In this document: piece after piece, positions 51,756 to 59,626 of the stretch
Numbering within the stretch: the first letter of the stretch is position 1
Layout of the letters: every line of letters begins with the position of its first letter
Assembly: GCA_934511365.1 (NCBI GenBank)
Contig: CAKSWC010000010.1
Location: 13,818-77,817 of the forward strand
DNA: 64,000 bases
DNA from: an uncultured Eubacteriales bacterium
Lineage (GTDB): Bacteria > Bacillota > Clostridia > Oscillospirales > Acutalibacteraceae
Direction of reading: 5' to 3'
Program-made: the position numbers and the translations under genes
The notes under the pieces: model-generated
Told to the model about the DNA's origin: nothing
The model's input: the letters and a program-made list of their open reading frames with translations, nothing else
The model's database searches: none

Positions 51756-51783
51756 ATTATATTGCCGGAAAGAATTCTGTCAA
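51756..51783 (-). promoter_or_regulatory. Promoter of the CAT-regulator-ABC-kinase operon
   Basis: Minus strand: TTGACA (51783-51778), 16 nt, TATAAT (51761-51756), 34 nt before the CAT start. Confidence 0.85.
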
Positions 51784-51891
51784 CGGTTTTAATAAAAAAG
51801 TTACAATGGTAGCAAAAGCGAAAAAAGGGAATAGTATAAAGCAGGAAAAGCAAAAAAAGCATTCGATCTGATTTTTTACGGAGGTGCTCAG

Positions 51892-52971
51892 ATGAGCTTT
51901 CAAAAGAAAATTTTTCTTGCGGCGAACAGTCCGTCCGGCTTCGTCTCGTTTTTTGACGAACTCTATAATCCTTATCGCAACTGTCACGCATACATTATCA
52001 AGGGCGGGCCGGGAACGGGAAAATCCTCTTTCATGAAAAAAGTTGCCGCCGCCGCTCAGGAGAAAGGCCACGATGTTACGCAAGTTTTTTGCAGCAGCGA
52101 CCCGGACAGTCTCGACGGCGTGATGATTCCCTCGCTTTCCGTCAGCATTGCGGACGGAACGGCGCCGCACATTCTTGAGCCGAAGTTCCCCGGCGCGGTG
52201 GAAAACATAATCAACCTCGGCGCATTTTGGAACGAAAAAGAACTTTTTCAAAAAAGCGATGAAATCCGCTCGCTCAGTCTTGAAAATTCAATTTTCCACC
52301 GCCGCTCCTCGCGCTTCCTTTCCGCGGCCGGTGCACTTTTTCAGGAAAACGAGCGGCTGCTTGCGCCAAATATTCTTGAAGATAAGCTCTCCGGCTTTGC
52401 GTCAAGATTCTGCGCACGGGAAACGCCGAGAAAAAAGCACTGTTCGCCGGGCAAAAAAAGCGTCTGCTTACTCTCCGGAATAACGCCGAAAGGCATCGTC
52501 TTTTTTGACGAAACGGTGAAAGCGTATGCCTCGCGCATTATCGGCATCGAGGACGAATACGGCTTTGCCTCGGGTCGGCTGCTTGAGCAGATTGGCGCCT
52601 GCGCGGTCAAAAACGGCTATGACGTAATTTTCTGCCACTGTCCGATGAGGCCGAAAGAGGACTGCGAACATCTGATAATTCCGGAAATTTCCCTCGCCCT
52701 CGTAACGCTCAGAAGCGTTCACAACGTGAAGCTTTCGGTTGACAGGATGATTCATGCGCGCCGGTTTTTGAAAGACGGCGCCGCCCTGCGCTCAAGGCGG
52801 CTGAACCTCAACCGCGGTCTTGCGCTCGAACTTACCCAAAGCGCGGTTGAAATGCTTTCAAAAGCAAAATCGGTTCATGATGAGCTTGAAAAACTTTATA
52901 TTCAAAGCATGGATTTTGAAAAGCTGAACGATTTTTCGGAAAAATTCATTTTTTCGCTCCTTTCCGAATAA
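51892..52971 (+). CDS. PRK06851-type P-loop ATPase
   Basis: A 359-residue cytoplasmic ATPase found mostly in endospore-forming Firmicutes; function not established. Two P-loop-like halves are expected in the family. The first has an intact Walker A (KGGPGTGKSSFMKK, ~37-50) followed by CSSDPDSLDGV. The second begins CLLSGITPKGIVFFDE, where the GXXXXGK(S/T) motif is degenerate, then EDEYGFASGRLLEQIG. Its presence hints that the organism may sporulate. RBS ACGGAGG. It is divergent from the CAT operon. Confidence 0.75.
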   Translation: MSFQKKIFLAANSPSGFVSFFDELYNPYRNCHAYIIKGGPGTGKSSFMKKVAAAAQEKGHDVTQVFCSSDPDSLDGVMIPSLSVSIADGTAPHILEPKFPGAVENIINLGAFWNEKELFQKSDEIRSLSLENSIFHRRSSRFLSAAGALFQENERLLAPNILEDKLSGFASRFCARETPRKKHCSPGKKSVCLLSGITPKGIVFFDETVKAYASRIIGIEDEYGFASGRLLEQIGACAVKNGYDVIFCHCPMRPKEDCEHLIIPEISLALVTLRSVHNVKLSVDRMIHARRFLKDGAALRSRRLNLNRGLALELTQSAVEMLSKAKSVHDELEKLYIQSMDFEKLNDFSEKFIFSLLSE

Positions 52972-53072
52972 TACTTTAAGGGCCGGGAATACTGCTTTGG
53001 GAACCCGGATAACCATTGGTTTTCCGAACCCGGCGTATTTCCGGAAAAATACCGGCTAAAGGAGCAATTAAC

Positions 53073-53318
53073 ATGAAAAAAATTATTTCAGCAATTCTTG
53101 CCTGCGTTCTTGCGCTTTCCCTCTTTCTTCTGACCGGCTGCGGCTCAGGCGGCGATATGACTTCAATGCCGTCCGCATCCTCGGGCAGTTCGGTTTCAGA
53201 CTCGGCAAGCGAAAGAACAACCGAGAGCACCTCGGCAAACACACCGGCAGAAAGCAGCTCAAACGCAGAGGCCGGCTCATCCGAGTCAAATTCCTCCGCA
53301 GCAAGCAACGCACAGTAA
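53073..53318 (+). CDS. Small Ser/Thr-rich lipoprotein
   Basis: 81 residues: a lipoprotein signal peptide (MKKIISAILACVLALSLFL) with lipobox LLTGC, so acylation and processing at Cys is expected. The mature part is ~58 residues of Ser, Ala, Glu and Thr without a folded domain. It resembles the linker region of a longer surface lipoprotein, but no downstream domain follows and no frameshift is apparent; a terminator comes right after. The start is set by AAAGGAG before 53073. Confidence 0.75.
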   Translation: MKKIISAILACVLALSLFLLTGCGSGGDMTSMPSASSGSSVSDSASERTTESTSANTPAESSSNAEAGSSESNSSAASNAQ

Positions 53319-53333
53319 AAAACAAAAAGAAAA

Positions 53334-53378
53334 AGCCGCACGCCCGTTTCCGGAGAGGAAAAAGGTGTGCGGCTCTTT
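53334..53378. terminator. Terminator shared by lipoprotein and corA
   Basis: AGCCGCACGCC/GGTGTGCGGCT (53334-53344, 53364-53374) followed by CTTTT. It serves both converging genes. Confidence 0.85.
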
Positions 53379-53380
53379 TG

Positions 53381-54208
53381 TCACAGCCACTTTTTCTTTT
53401 TGAAAAGGATGAGCCACAAGGCGCAGACAACAAGGCTCAAAATGATAACAAACGGATAGCCGAACTTCCAGCCGAATTCCGGCATTTTGATGTTCATCCC
53501 GTACCAGCCGGCGATGAGGGTCAGGGGAAGAAAAATTGAGGTGACCATTGTGAAAACTTTCATAAGGTCGTTTTGCTCAATGCCTATCTGATCAAGATAG
53601 GACTCCTTGACCTGAGTGATGTATTCGCGCAAAGCGGTCAGCTCCGAAATAACGCGCAGCGAGCGGTTGTGAAGAATTTCAAAATATTTCAAACAGCTCT
53701 GACTGATGAGGCCGTTGTCATTATCGCAAATATTATCAAACAGGAACTCAAGCTGAGAAAAATACTTTTTGATGTGCAAAACTTCATATCGGATGGCGGA
53801 AATATCCTCCTTTTGTCCGCCTTTGATTCCGTTGGAAACGCTGTCATCAAGGGCAGAGATCCGGTTTTCAATTTTTTCAAGGTATTTTCCGCTTCCCTTG
53901 AAAAGATTGCGGAAGAAAAGGTACATTGCCTGCTCGTTGGTTTCTCCGCGGGCAAAAAGCTTTTTGCATACCCCGTAGGACATCTCGTTTTCGCAGATAT
54001 AGAAGATATCGTCCGCGTCAAGATAAATCAGAATTTGCGCGTGCGCCCGCTCTGCGTTTTTGAGGTCATACCAATCAAAGGCAATGAGGTCAAAGGTATC
54101 AAAACTTTCAAATGTTTCAATCTGACCTTCGTTTATATAATCTATTATGCTTTGGTCAATATAATCGGAATAATCGCCGACCTCGTCAAAATAAATCACC
54201 TTTTGCAT
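53381..54208 (-). CDS. corA: CorA-like Mg2+/divalent cation transporter
   Basis: A 275-residue 2-TM-GxN transporter. A soluble N-terminal domain and long stalk helix (YLEKIENRISALDD...; ITQVKESYLDQIGIEQNDLMK) lead to the first membrane helix and the GMN signature in AGWYGMNIKMP, then a second helix and KKKKWL tail. It is shorter than Thermotoga CorA (~350) through a reduced N-terminal domain. Its promoter lies at 54263-54291. Confidence 0.9.
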   Translation of the reverse strand: MQKVIYFDEVGDYSDYIDQSIIDYINEGQIETFESFDTFDLIAFDWYDLKNAERAHAQILIYLDADDIFYICENEMSYGVCKKLFARGETNEQAMYLFFRNLFKGSGKYLEKIENRISALDDSVSNGIKGGQKEDISAIRYEVLHIKKYFSQLEFLFDNICDNDNGLISQSCLKYFEILHNRSLRVISELTALREYITQVKESYLDQIGIEQNDLMKVFTMVTSIFLPLTLIAGWYGMNIKMPEFGWKFGYPFVIILSLVVCALWLILFKKKKWL

Positions 54209-54262
54209 CTTAACCTCTCCTTATGTATGCACTCGCCGGGTCTGCGGCTGTCTTATGCTGCA

Positions 54263-54291
54263 ATAATATCACCGACCGTGCGAAAAATCAA
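54263..54291 (-). promoter_or_regulatory. Promoter of corA
   Basis: Minus strand: TTGATT (54291-54286), 17 nt, TATTAT (54268-54263). Confidence 0.7.
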
Positions 54292-54395
54292 TATCGACGC
54301 CGCTTTTTTTAAGAGGCTGCGGCGACAGTTTTTTAAAAAATGTCTGAAACAGTTGTCAAAATTTATTAATATTTTGTTATTTTTAATAAACAGCA

Positions 54396-54424
54396 TTGAC
54401 ATAGTGACGCCGTTTTGGTAGAAT
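54396..54424 (+). promoter_or_regulatory. Promoter of the SCP2-aminotransferase-transketolase operon
   Basis: TTGACA (54396-54401), 17-nt spacer, TAGAAT (54419-54424), then a ~60-nt leader. Confidence 0.85.
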
Positions 54425-54491
54425 ATTTACAATAAAACCAGTGTGCCGCGCCGCGACCGGCCGGTCCGCAGACATATAAGGAGGAGTTCAC

Positions 54492-55253
54492 ATGACAGAT
54501 GCAAAAACCTTAGCGTACATCAACCTTTACGGTATTCTCGGCGCTTTGGAAAACCTTTGCGAACTTGACGAAGAAGCAAGCAAACTCGCAAACGTCAAAA
54601 AGCCGCTCTCAATCGCTTTCAGCGTTAAGAACGGCCCCGATGCAACAATCACTTTCAAAAACGGAAGGTGCAGAATGGAACAGGGCGTTGCCCCCGACTG
54701 CAATGTTCTTCTTCCCTTCTCATCGTGCGAAAAATTCAACGGACTTATTGACGGAACCGTTACCCCCATCCCCGTTAAGGGCTTTTCAAAGATCGGTTTC
54801 CTTCTTAACAACTTCACAAAGCTCACCGATATCCTCACAAAATATCTCAGAGCAACAGATGAGGATCTCAAGGATGAAAAGTTCTTTGAAACAAGCACAA
54901 AGCTTATGTTCTATTTAATCACCGTTGCTCTTGCCCAAATCGGCAACAACGATGAAATTGGCCGCTTCTCCGCAAGCTATATCCCCGACGGTATTATCGA
55001 GATGAGCATCAAGGACTCCGTTGCCGCAACAATCCGCGTCAAGGATCATCATCTTGTTACAATCAAGCAGAAGCCCGAAAGCTACCGCTCAAAGATGGAG
55101 TTCGGCTCAATCAAGCTTGCAAGAGACCTCTTTGACGGAAAGGTTAACGCCGTTGCCTGCATCGGTGAGGGCACCGTAACAATGTCCGGTCTTATCAATA
55201 TGATAGACAACCTCAACAGAATACTCGACAGAGTTGCGCTTTATTTGGCATAA
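54492..55253 (+). CDS. Two-domain SCP2-like protein 1
   Basis: A 253-residue soluble protein that I read as two SCP2-like (sterol-carrier-protein) domains of ~125 residues. Each has the pattern 'substrate strand - F.S.. - helix - G.V'. First half: ITFKNGRCRMEQG and FSSCEKFNGLIDGTVTPIPV. Second half: ATIRVKDHHLVTIK and FGSIKLARDLFDGKVNAV. SCP2 folds enclose a hydrophobic ligand. The protein at 58661 has the same two-part plan, so they are paralogues. Enzymatic residues are not apparent. First gene of the operon; strongly biased codon use suggests high expression. RBS AAGGAGG. Confidence 0.7.
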   Translation: MTDAKTLAYINLYGILGALENLCELDEEASKLANVKKPLSIAFSVKNGPDATITFKNGRCRMEQGVAPDCNVLLPFSSCEKFNGLIDGTVTPIPVKGFSKIGFLLNNFTKLTDILTKYLRATDEDLKDEKFFETSTKLMFYLITVALAQIGNNDEIGRFSASYIPDGIIEMSIKDSVAATIRVKDHHLVTIKQKPESYRSKMEFGSIKLARDLFDGKVNAVACIGEGTVTMSGLINMIDNLNRILDRVALYLA

Positions 55254-55266
55254 GGAGGGTATAACA

Positions 55267-56532
55267 ATGAATATTCCGGTTTATGAAAATCATCAGAAAA
55301 GCAGAGAGATGTTCCAGAGGGCGACCCAGATCATCCCCTCGGGCATCTATGGCCACCTTGGCCCCGCAGAAGGCCAGTTCATCCCCGTTTCCAACTGGCC
55401 CCTCTTTGCCGAAAAAGCAAAGGGCTCCTATATGTGGGACGTTGACGGCAACAAATACATAGACTATATGTGCGCCTACGGCCCGAATGTTCTCGGATAC
55501 TGCGACGATGACGTTGACGCCGCCGCAATGAAGCAGATTGCCCTTGGCAACTGCACAACCACTCCCGAAAAGGTTATGCTTGAATGCGCCGAGGTTCTTG
55601 TTGACACCGTCAACACCGCCGACTGGGCGTTCTTTGCAAAGAACGGTAACGACGCAACGCAGGGCGCAATCATGTGCGCAAGAGCTCACACCCACAGAAA
55701 AAAGATCATCATGTTCCGCGGCTATTACCACGGCGTTTCACCCTGGTGCATGAAGAAGGACTATCCCGGCGTTCTTGAAGAGGATGTTTGCAACAACATC
55801 GTCATCCCTTGGAACGATATCCCCGCCCTTGAAAAGGTTATTGAGGAAAACAAGAACGAAATTGCCGCCCTCATCGCTCAGCCGTATGACCACGGTAACT
55901 TCTATGACAACTCCTTCCCGGTTGAAGGCTTCTGGAAAAAGGTCAGAGAAATCTGCACAAAGAACGAAATCGTCCTCATCATTGATGACGTTCGCGCCGG
56001 CTTCCGTCTTGACCTTGCCGGTTCCGACCATTTCTTCGGCTTTGAAGCTGACCTCATCTGCTTCTGCAAGGCGCTTGCCAACGGCTACAATATGTCTGCA
56101 ATCTGCGGCAAGGAATTCCTTAAGAGCTCAATGAGCTCCCTTTCATACACAGGCTCCTACTGGCTTTCCGCCGTTCCGTTTGCGGCCTGCATCGCCTGCA
56201 TTAACAAGATGAAGAAACTTGACACCCCGAAGATGTTCTTTGAAAAGGGAACAAAGCTCACCGAAGGACTTAAACTTGCGGGTAAGGAACACGGCTTTGA
56301 CCTTGTTACCTCCGGCGCACCGGCGCTGTTCTATCTCAGAATAGCAAACGATGACAGCATGGTTCTTCATCAGGAATGGATTGCGGAAATGGTTAAGCGC
56401 GGAATCTTCCTTGCAAGCCACCACAACCACTTCATCAACGCTTCGCTTTCAGACAAGGATATCAAGCACACGATCGAAGTCGGCGAGGAATGCTTCAAGA
56501 TTCTTGCAAAGAACCACCCGGAACTTTTCTGA
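55267..56532 (+). CDS. Class III PLP aminotransferase (glutamate-1-semialdehyde aminomutase-like)
   Basis: A 421-residue fold-type I PLP enzyme. N-terminal IIPSGIYGHLGPAEG and VDGNKYIDYMCAYGPNVLGY resemble HemL. NGNDATQGAIMCARAHT is the cofactor phosphate region, IDDVRAGFRL contains the Asp that contacts the pyridine N, and the Schiff-base Lys is in CFCKALANGYNMSAICG. No other haem-synthesis gene is nearby. It lies in an operon with SCP2 proteins and a split transketolase, so a different keto-substrate is likely (inference). Start ATG 55267 after AAGGAGG; 13 nt after the previous stop. Confidence 0.87.
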   Translation: MNIPVYENHQKSREMFQRATQIIPSGIYGHLGPAEGQFIPVSNWPLFAEKAKGSYMWDVDGNKYIDYMCAYGPNVLGYCDDDVDAAAMKQIALGNCTTTPEKVMLECAEVLVDTVNTADWAFFAKNGNDATQGAIMCARAHTHRKKIIMFRGYYHGVSPWCMKKDYPGVLEEDVCNNIVIPWNDIPALEKVIEENKNEIAALIAQPYDHGNFYDNSFPVEGFWKKVREICTKNEIVLIIDDVRAGFRLDLAGSDHFFGFEADLICFCKALANGYNMSAICGKEFLKSSMSSLSYTGSYWLSAVPFAACIACINKMKKLDTPKMFFEKGTKLTEGLKLAGKEHGFDLVTSGAPALFYLRIANDDSMVLHQEWIAEMVKRGIFLASHHNHFINASLSDKDIKHTIEVGEECFKILAKNHPELF

Positions 56533-56553
56533 AACTGCTGTAATTAAGAGACA

Positions 56554-56702
56554 CCGGAAAAGCATGGAGTGAAGGCCGGGGCGGACGGCGAACTGCCCGC
56601 GAATCGGAAATCTTTCAATGCGCCTTACCGCCTTAGCATCTGACTGTATATTACGGTTTGCGGACAGTTCGCCGTTTGCCCCGGCTTTTTGCCTTTTTCC
56701 GG
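56554..56702 (+). other. Large structured element inside the operon
   Basis: Arms 56575-56600 (GCCGGGGCGGACGGCGAACT...) and 56660-56685 are complementary over ~26 positions with few mismatches. They enclose a 59-nt loop and are followed by TTTTT. An outer pair CCGGAAAAGC (56554-56563)/GCCTTTTTCCGG (56691-56702) extends it. It fills most of the 211-nt gap between aminotransferase and transketolase. It could be an intra-operon terminator, a processing/stability hairpin or a regulatory RNA. Confidence 0.7.
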
Positions 56703-56743
56703 GTTCTCAGTTATAAAAACAAATTTATACGGAGGAGAAAACT

Positions 56744-57622
56744 ATGCCACTTTCAAAAAAAGAATGGCTTGCCCTTGAAAAGAAAGCTTACGAGCTGCGT
56801 CAGCTTTGCATGAAAACAACAGCCTGGGCAGGCAGCGGTCATATCGGCGGCGGTATGAGCGTTATGGACCTTCTCACGGTCCTCTATCATAAGTATCTCA
56901 ACATCAGAGTTGACGAGCCGAAATGGGAAGACAGAGACCGCTTCATCCTTTCAAAGGGTCACGCGGCAATCGCTTATGCTCCCGTTCTCTGCGATAAGGG
57001 CTTCAACGATCCCGAAATGCTCAAAACTTTCAACCTCTCCGGTTCAAAGATGGGTATGCACCTTGACTCAAACAAGGTTGTCGGCGTTGACGCTTCAACC
57101 GGTTCACTCGGCCACGGCGTTTCAATCGCAGCCGGAACCGCCCTTGCGGCAAGAATCCTCGGCAAGGACTATCTTACATATGTTGTAACCGGTGACGGCG
57201 AGCTTGACGAAGGCTCAAACTGGGAAGGCTTCATGACCATTAACCACTATCAGCTTTCAAACTGCATCGTTTTCATCGACCGCAACCACTGCATGATTGA
57301 CGGCCCGACAGAGGAGGTCATGAGACTTGAGCCGCTCGCGGACAAGATGGTGGCTTTCGGCTTCAACACCGTTACCATTGACGGAAACAACATCGGCGCT
57401 CTCTGCGACGCTATCGACATGGCTATTGAGCGCTCAAAGGAAAAGTGCGCTCCAACCTGCATCATCATGGACACCAAGAAGGGTGCCGGAATCAAGGATA
57501 TTGCAGGCGACTATCATTGCCATTACATGGCTCTTGACGACGCAACATTCGACAAGTACATGAAGGAACTTGAAGAAGATTACAACGAACGTGTTGCTCG
57601 CGTAGAAAAGGAGGCTAAATAA
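56744..57622 (+). CDS. Transketolase, N-terminal (TPP-binding) subunit
   Basis: A 292-residue half-transketolase corresponding to the pyrophosphate-binding domain. GSGHIGGGMSVMDLLTVLY is the conserved start, SKGHAAIAYAPVL follows, and the Mg-TPP motif is GDGELDEGSNWE...NHCMID. It works with the C-terminal subunit encoded 2 nt downstream to transfer two-carbon ketol units. The pair sits beside an aminotransferase and SCP2 proteins and not among pentose-phosphate genes, so a secondary pathway is possible. RBS ACGGAGGAG. Confidence 0.93.
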   Translation: MPLSKKEWLALEKKAYELRQLCMKTTAWAGSGHIGGGMSVMDLLTVLYHKYLNIRVDEPKWEDRDRFILSKGHAAIAYAPVLCDKGFNDPEMLKTFNLSGSKMGMHLDSNKVVGVDASTGSLGHGVSIAAGTALAARILGKDYLTYVVTGDGELDEGSNWEGFMTINHYQLSNCIVFIDRNHCMIDGPTEEVMRLEPLADKMVAFGFNTVTIDGNNIGALCDAIDMAIERSKEKCAPTCIIMDTKKGAGIKDIAGDYHCHYMALDDATFDKYMKELEEDYNERVARVEKEAK

Positions 57623-57624
57623 TT

Positions 57625-58635
57625 ATGGCAGGCGGATTTGTTTATAACGCAATCGACCAGACAGAAGTTGCAACCGCTGAAATTTACGGTAAGGCTCTGG
57701 CTGACATAATTCTCAAAGACCCCAAGGTTGTTGCAATCACCGCAGACCTTGCAAAATCAACAAAGCTCGGAGACGTTCTCAAGGTTTGCCCTGAGAGAGT
57801 CATCAACGTCGGTATTGCAGAGCAGGATATGTTCGGTGTTGCCGCAGGTATGGCAAGAGCCGGCTGCATTCCGTTCCTTTCGGGCTTCTCCGCTTTCACA
57901 TCAATGAGAGCTTGCGACCAGCTCCACACCGACATCTGCTATCAGAATGTTAACGCAAAAATCATTGCTACCCACGCAGGTACTTCTTTTGGCCAGGCGG
58001 GCTCAACCCACCACGCAATCGTTGACCTTGCAATCACAAGAGCAATGCCGAACCTCACCGTTATCGTTCCGGCGGACGGAATGGAAACCGCAAACGCCGT
58101 TAACGCCGCATACAACAACTTTGGCCCCTATTACATCAGAATCAACCGTGGTTTTGACCGCGTTCTTTATCAGAACATGGATTACGGTTTTGAAGTTGGC
58201 AAGGCTGTTGAAATCAATCCCGGAACCGACATCACCGTAATTGCCTGCGGCTCCTGCGTTTTCCAGGCGAAGCAGGCCGCAGAGTTCCTTGAGAATGCAG
58301 ACGGACTCAAGGTTCGCGTTCTCAATATGCACACCATTAAGCCGATTGACAAGGAAGCAATCATCAAGGCTGTTATGGACACAAGAAGAATCATCACCGT
58401 TGAGGATCACAGCATCATCGGCGGCCTCGGCTCAGCCGTTTCGGAAGTTGTTGTTGAAGCCGGAAAGGCTTGCGCCTTCAAGATGCTCGGTCACCCGGAT
58501 AAGTTTGCTCCCATCGGTCTCCATGAGGACATCATGGCCGAGGTTGGAATTGACGCAAACGGAATCATCGCCGCAGTCCGCGAAGTCATGCACAAGGACT
58601 TTGAAGAAGACGATAACTGGGACGACGAATTTTAA
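57625..58635 (+). CDS. Transketolase, C-terminal subunit
   Basis: A 336-residue half-transketolase with the pyrimidine-binding domain. Catalytic Glu is in NVGIAEQDMFGVAAGMARAG, GTSFGQAGSTHHAIVDLA corresponds to the substrate/TPP face, and a C-terminal transketolase domain has ITVEDHSIIGGLGSAV. Coupled to the N-terminal subunit (AAAAGGAGG in its last codons). Split transketolases also occur in unrelated pathways, so sugar-phosphate specificity is not assured. Confidence 0.93.
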   Translation: MAGGFVYNAIDQTEVATAEIYGKALADIILKDPKVVAITADLAKSTKLGDVLKVCPERVINVGIAEQDMFGVAAGMARAGCIPFLSGFSAFTSMRACDQLHTDICYQNVNAKIIATHAGTSFGQAGSTHHAIVDLAITRAMPNLTVIVPADGMETANAVNAAYNNFGPYYIRINRGFDRVLYQNMDYGFEVGKAVEINPGTDITVIACGSCVFQAKQAAEFLENADGLKVRVLNMHTIKPIDKEAIIKAVMDTRRIITVEDHSIIGGLGSAVSEVVVEAGKACAFKMLGHPDKFAPIGLHEDIMAEVGIDANGIIAAVREVMHKDFEEDDNWDDEF

Positions 58636-58660
58636 TTGAGAGGAAAGGAGAGCAAATATA

Positions 58661-59464
58661 ATGTCAATACCTCAGGAAGCATTATATTCAAACAAGATTT
58701 TTCTGAACGCCGCTCTTCCTCTTGTCAAGGTCATTGCAACGGACGTTCCGTCGCTTGCAAAAAAGTTTGAACACGCTCACGCTGTTATTCAGGTCAGCGC
58801 CCTCAATCCGGAAGTTCCAGAGGGAAAAGTTGGAATGCACTTTGTTGTTAACAGCGGCGAATGGCTCGTTCACACCTGCCTGACAAAAGATCCTCACATA
58901 GAGCTTGAGTTCAAGAGCGTTGAAGCCCTCAACGGCTTCTTCAAGGGCAACATCACCCTTGGCGCTATCCCGAAGATTCACGGAATCAAAAAGGCCGGAA
59001 CATTGGTTGCCTTTGTTCAGGTGCTTCTTAAGATGGCCTCCCTCCTCGGCGCAGACAAGGCGCCGGAGGATGAGGACACCCAGAAACTTATGGTTAAGTG
59101 CTTCTTCTATCTGCTTTCAAGCGGTATCAGCCAGCTCAACAAAATGGGTCATCCGGAAATCCACGAATGGGCGCTCAAGAGCCCCGACCGTGTTTACGCT
59201 TTTGCGGTCAACGATCACCCGGAAGTTGCGGCATATATCCGCGTTAAAGCCGGCAAAACAAGAGCCGGAAGAGGCGAATACAAGAGAGCAATGCCTTTCT
59301 TCACCCTGCGTTTTGACTCGTTCAAGAGCGCTCTTGGAACGCTTCTCGGAACGGACGATATGCTTGAGTCCACAAAGAGCGGAAAGCTCATCATGGACGG
59401 CGCACCGGAATTCGGCGCACAGATTGGCGGTTTCCTGCTCATGGTTGGAGACCTCGCAAAATAA
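58661..59464 (+). CDS. Two-domain SCP2-like protein 2
   Basis: 267 residues, same architecture as the protein at 54492. First half FKSVEALNGFFKGNITLGAI parallels FSSCEKFNGLIDGTVTPIPV, and second half FDSFKSALGTLLGTDDML with SGKLIMDGAPE parallels FGSIKLARDLFDG with EGTVTMSG. Probably a hydrophobic-ligand carrier or a partner of the first protein. A central helix (LLKMASLLGADKAPEDEDTQ) links the halves. Last gene of the operon, with a terminator at 59484. RBS AGGAAAGGAG. Confidence 0.7.
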   Translation: MSIPQEALYSNKIFLNAALPLVKVIATDVPSLAKKFEHAHAVIQVSALNPEVPEGKVGMHFVVNSGEWLVHTCLTKDPHIELEFKSVEALNGFFKGNITLGAIPKIHGIKKAGTLVAFVQVLLKMASLLGADKAPEDEDTQKLMVKCFFYLLSSGISQLNKMGHPEIHEWALKSPDRVYAFAVNDHPEVAAYIRVKAGKTRAGRGEYKRAMPFFTLRFDSFKSALGTLLGTDDMLESTKSGKLIMDGAPEFGAQIGGFLLMVGDLAK

Positions 59465-59483
59465 TCAGATGTTACTTATAAAA

Positions 59484-59514
59484 ATCACCGGCGCGAAATG
59501 TGCCGGTGATTTTT
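59484..59514 (+). terminator. Terminator of the SCP2-transketolase operon
   Basis: ATCACCGGC/GCCGGTGAT stem (59484-59510) with T tail. Confidence 0.88.
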
Positions 59515-59552
59515 GGCATCTTTTAATGCTCTCGCTTTGCAAGGATAACTTA

Positions 59553-59594
59553 AAAAGCTATAATCCGCAGTCTTAAACACGGATTATAGCTTTT
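59553..59594. terminator. Bidirectional terminator before the hydratase gene
   Basis: AAAAGCTATAATCCG pairs with CGGATTATAGCTTTT around a 12-nt loop. Confidence 0.85.
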
Positions 59595-59626
59595 ATTGTT
59601 ATATTAACTTTCGTTCAATCAGCGGC

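Noticed and set aside
53073..53318. Ser-rich lipoprotein as a frameshifted fragment of a longer surface protein
   Set aside because: A terminator directly follows the stop and no downstream frame continues a folded domain, so a genuinely short gene is simpler.
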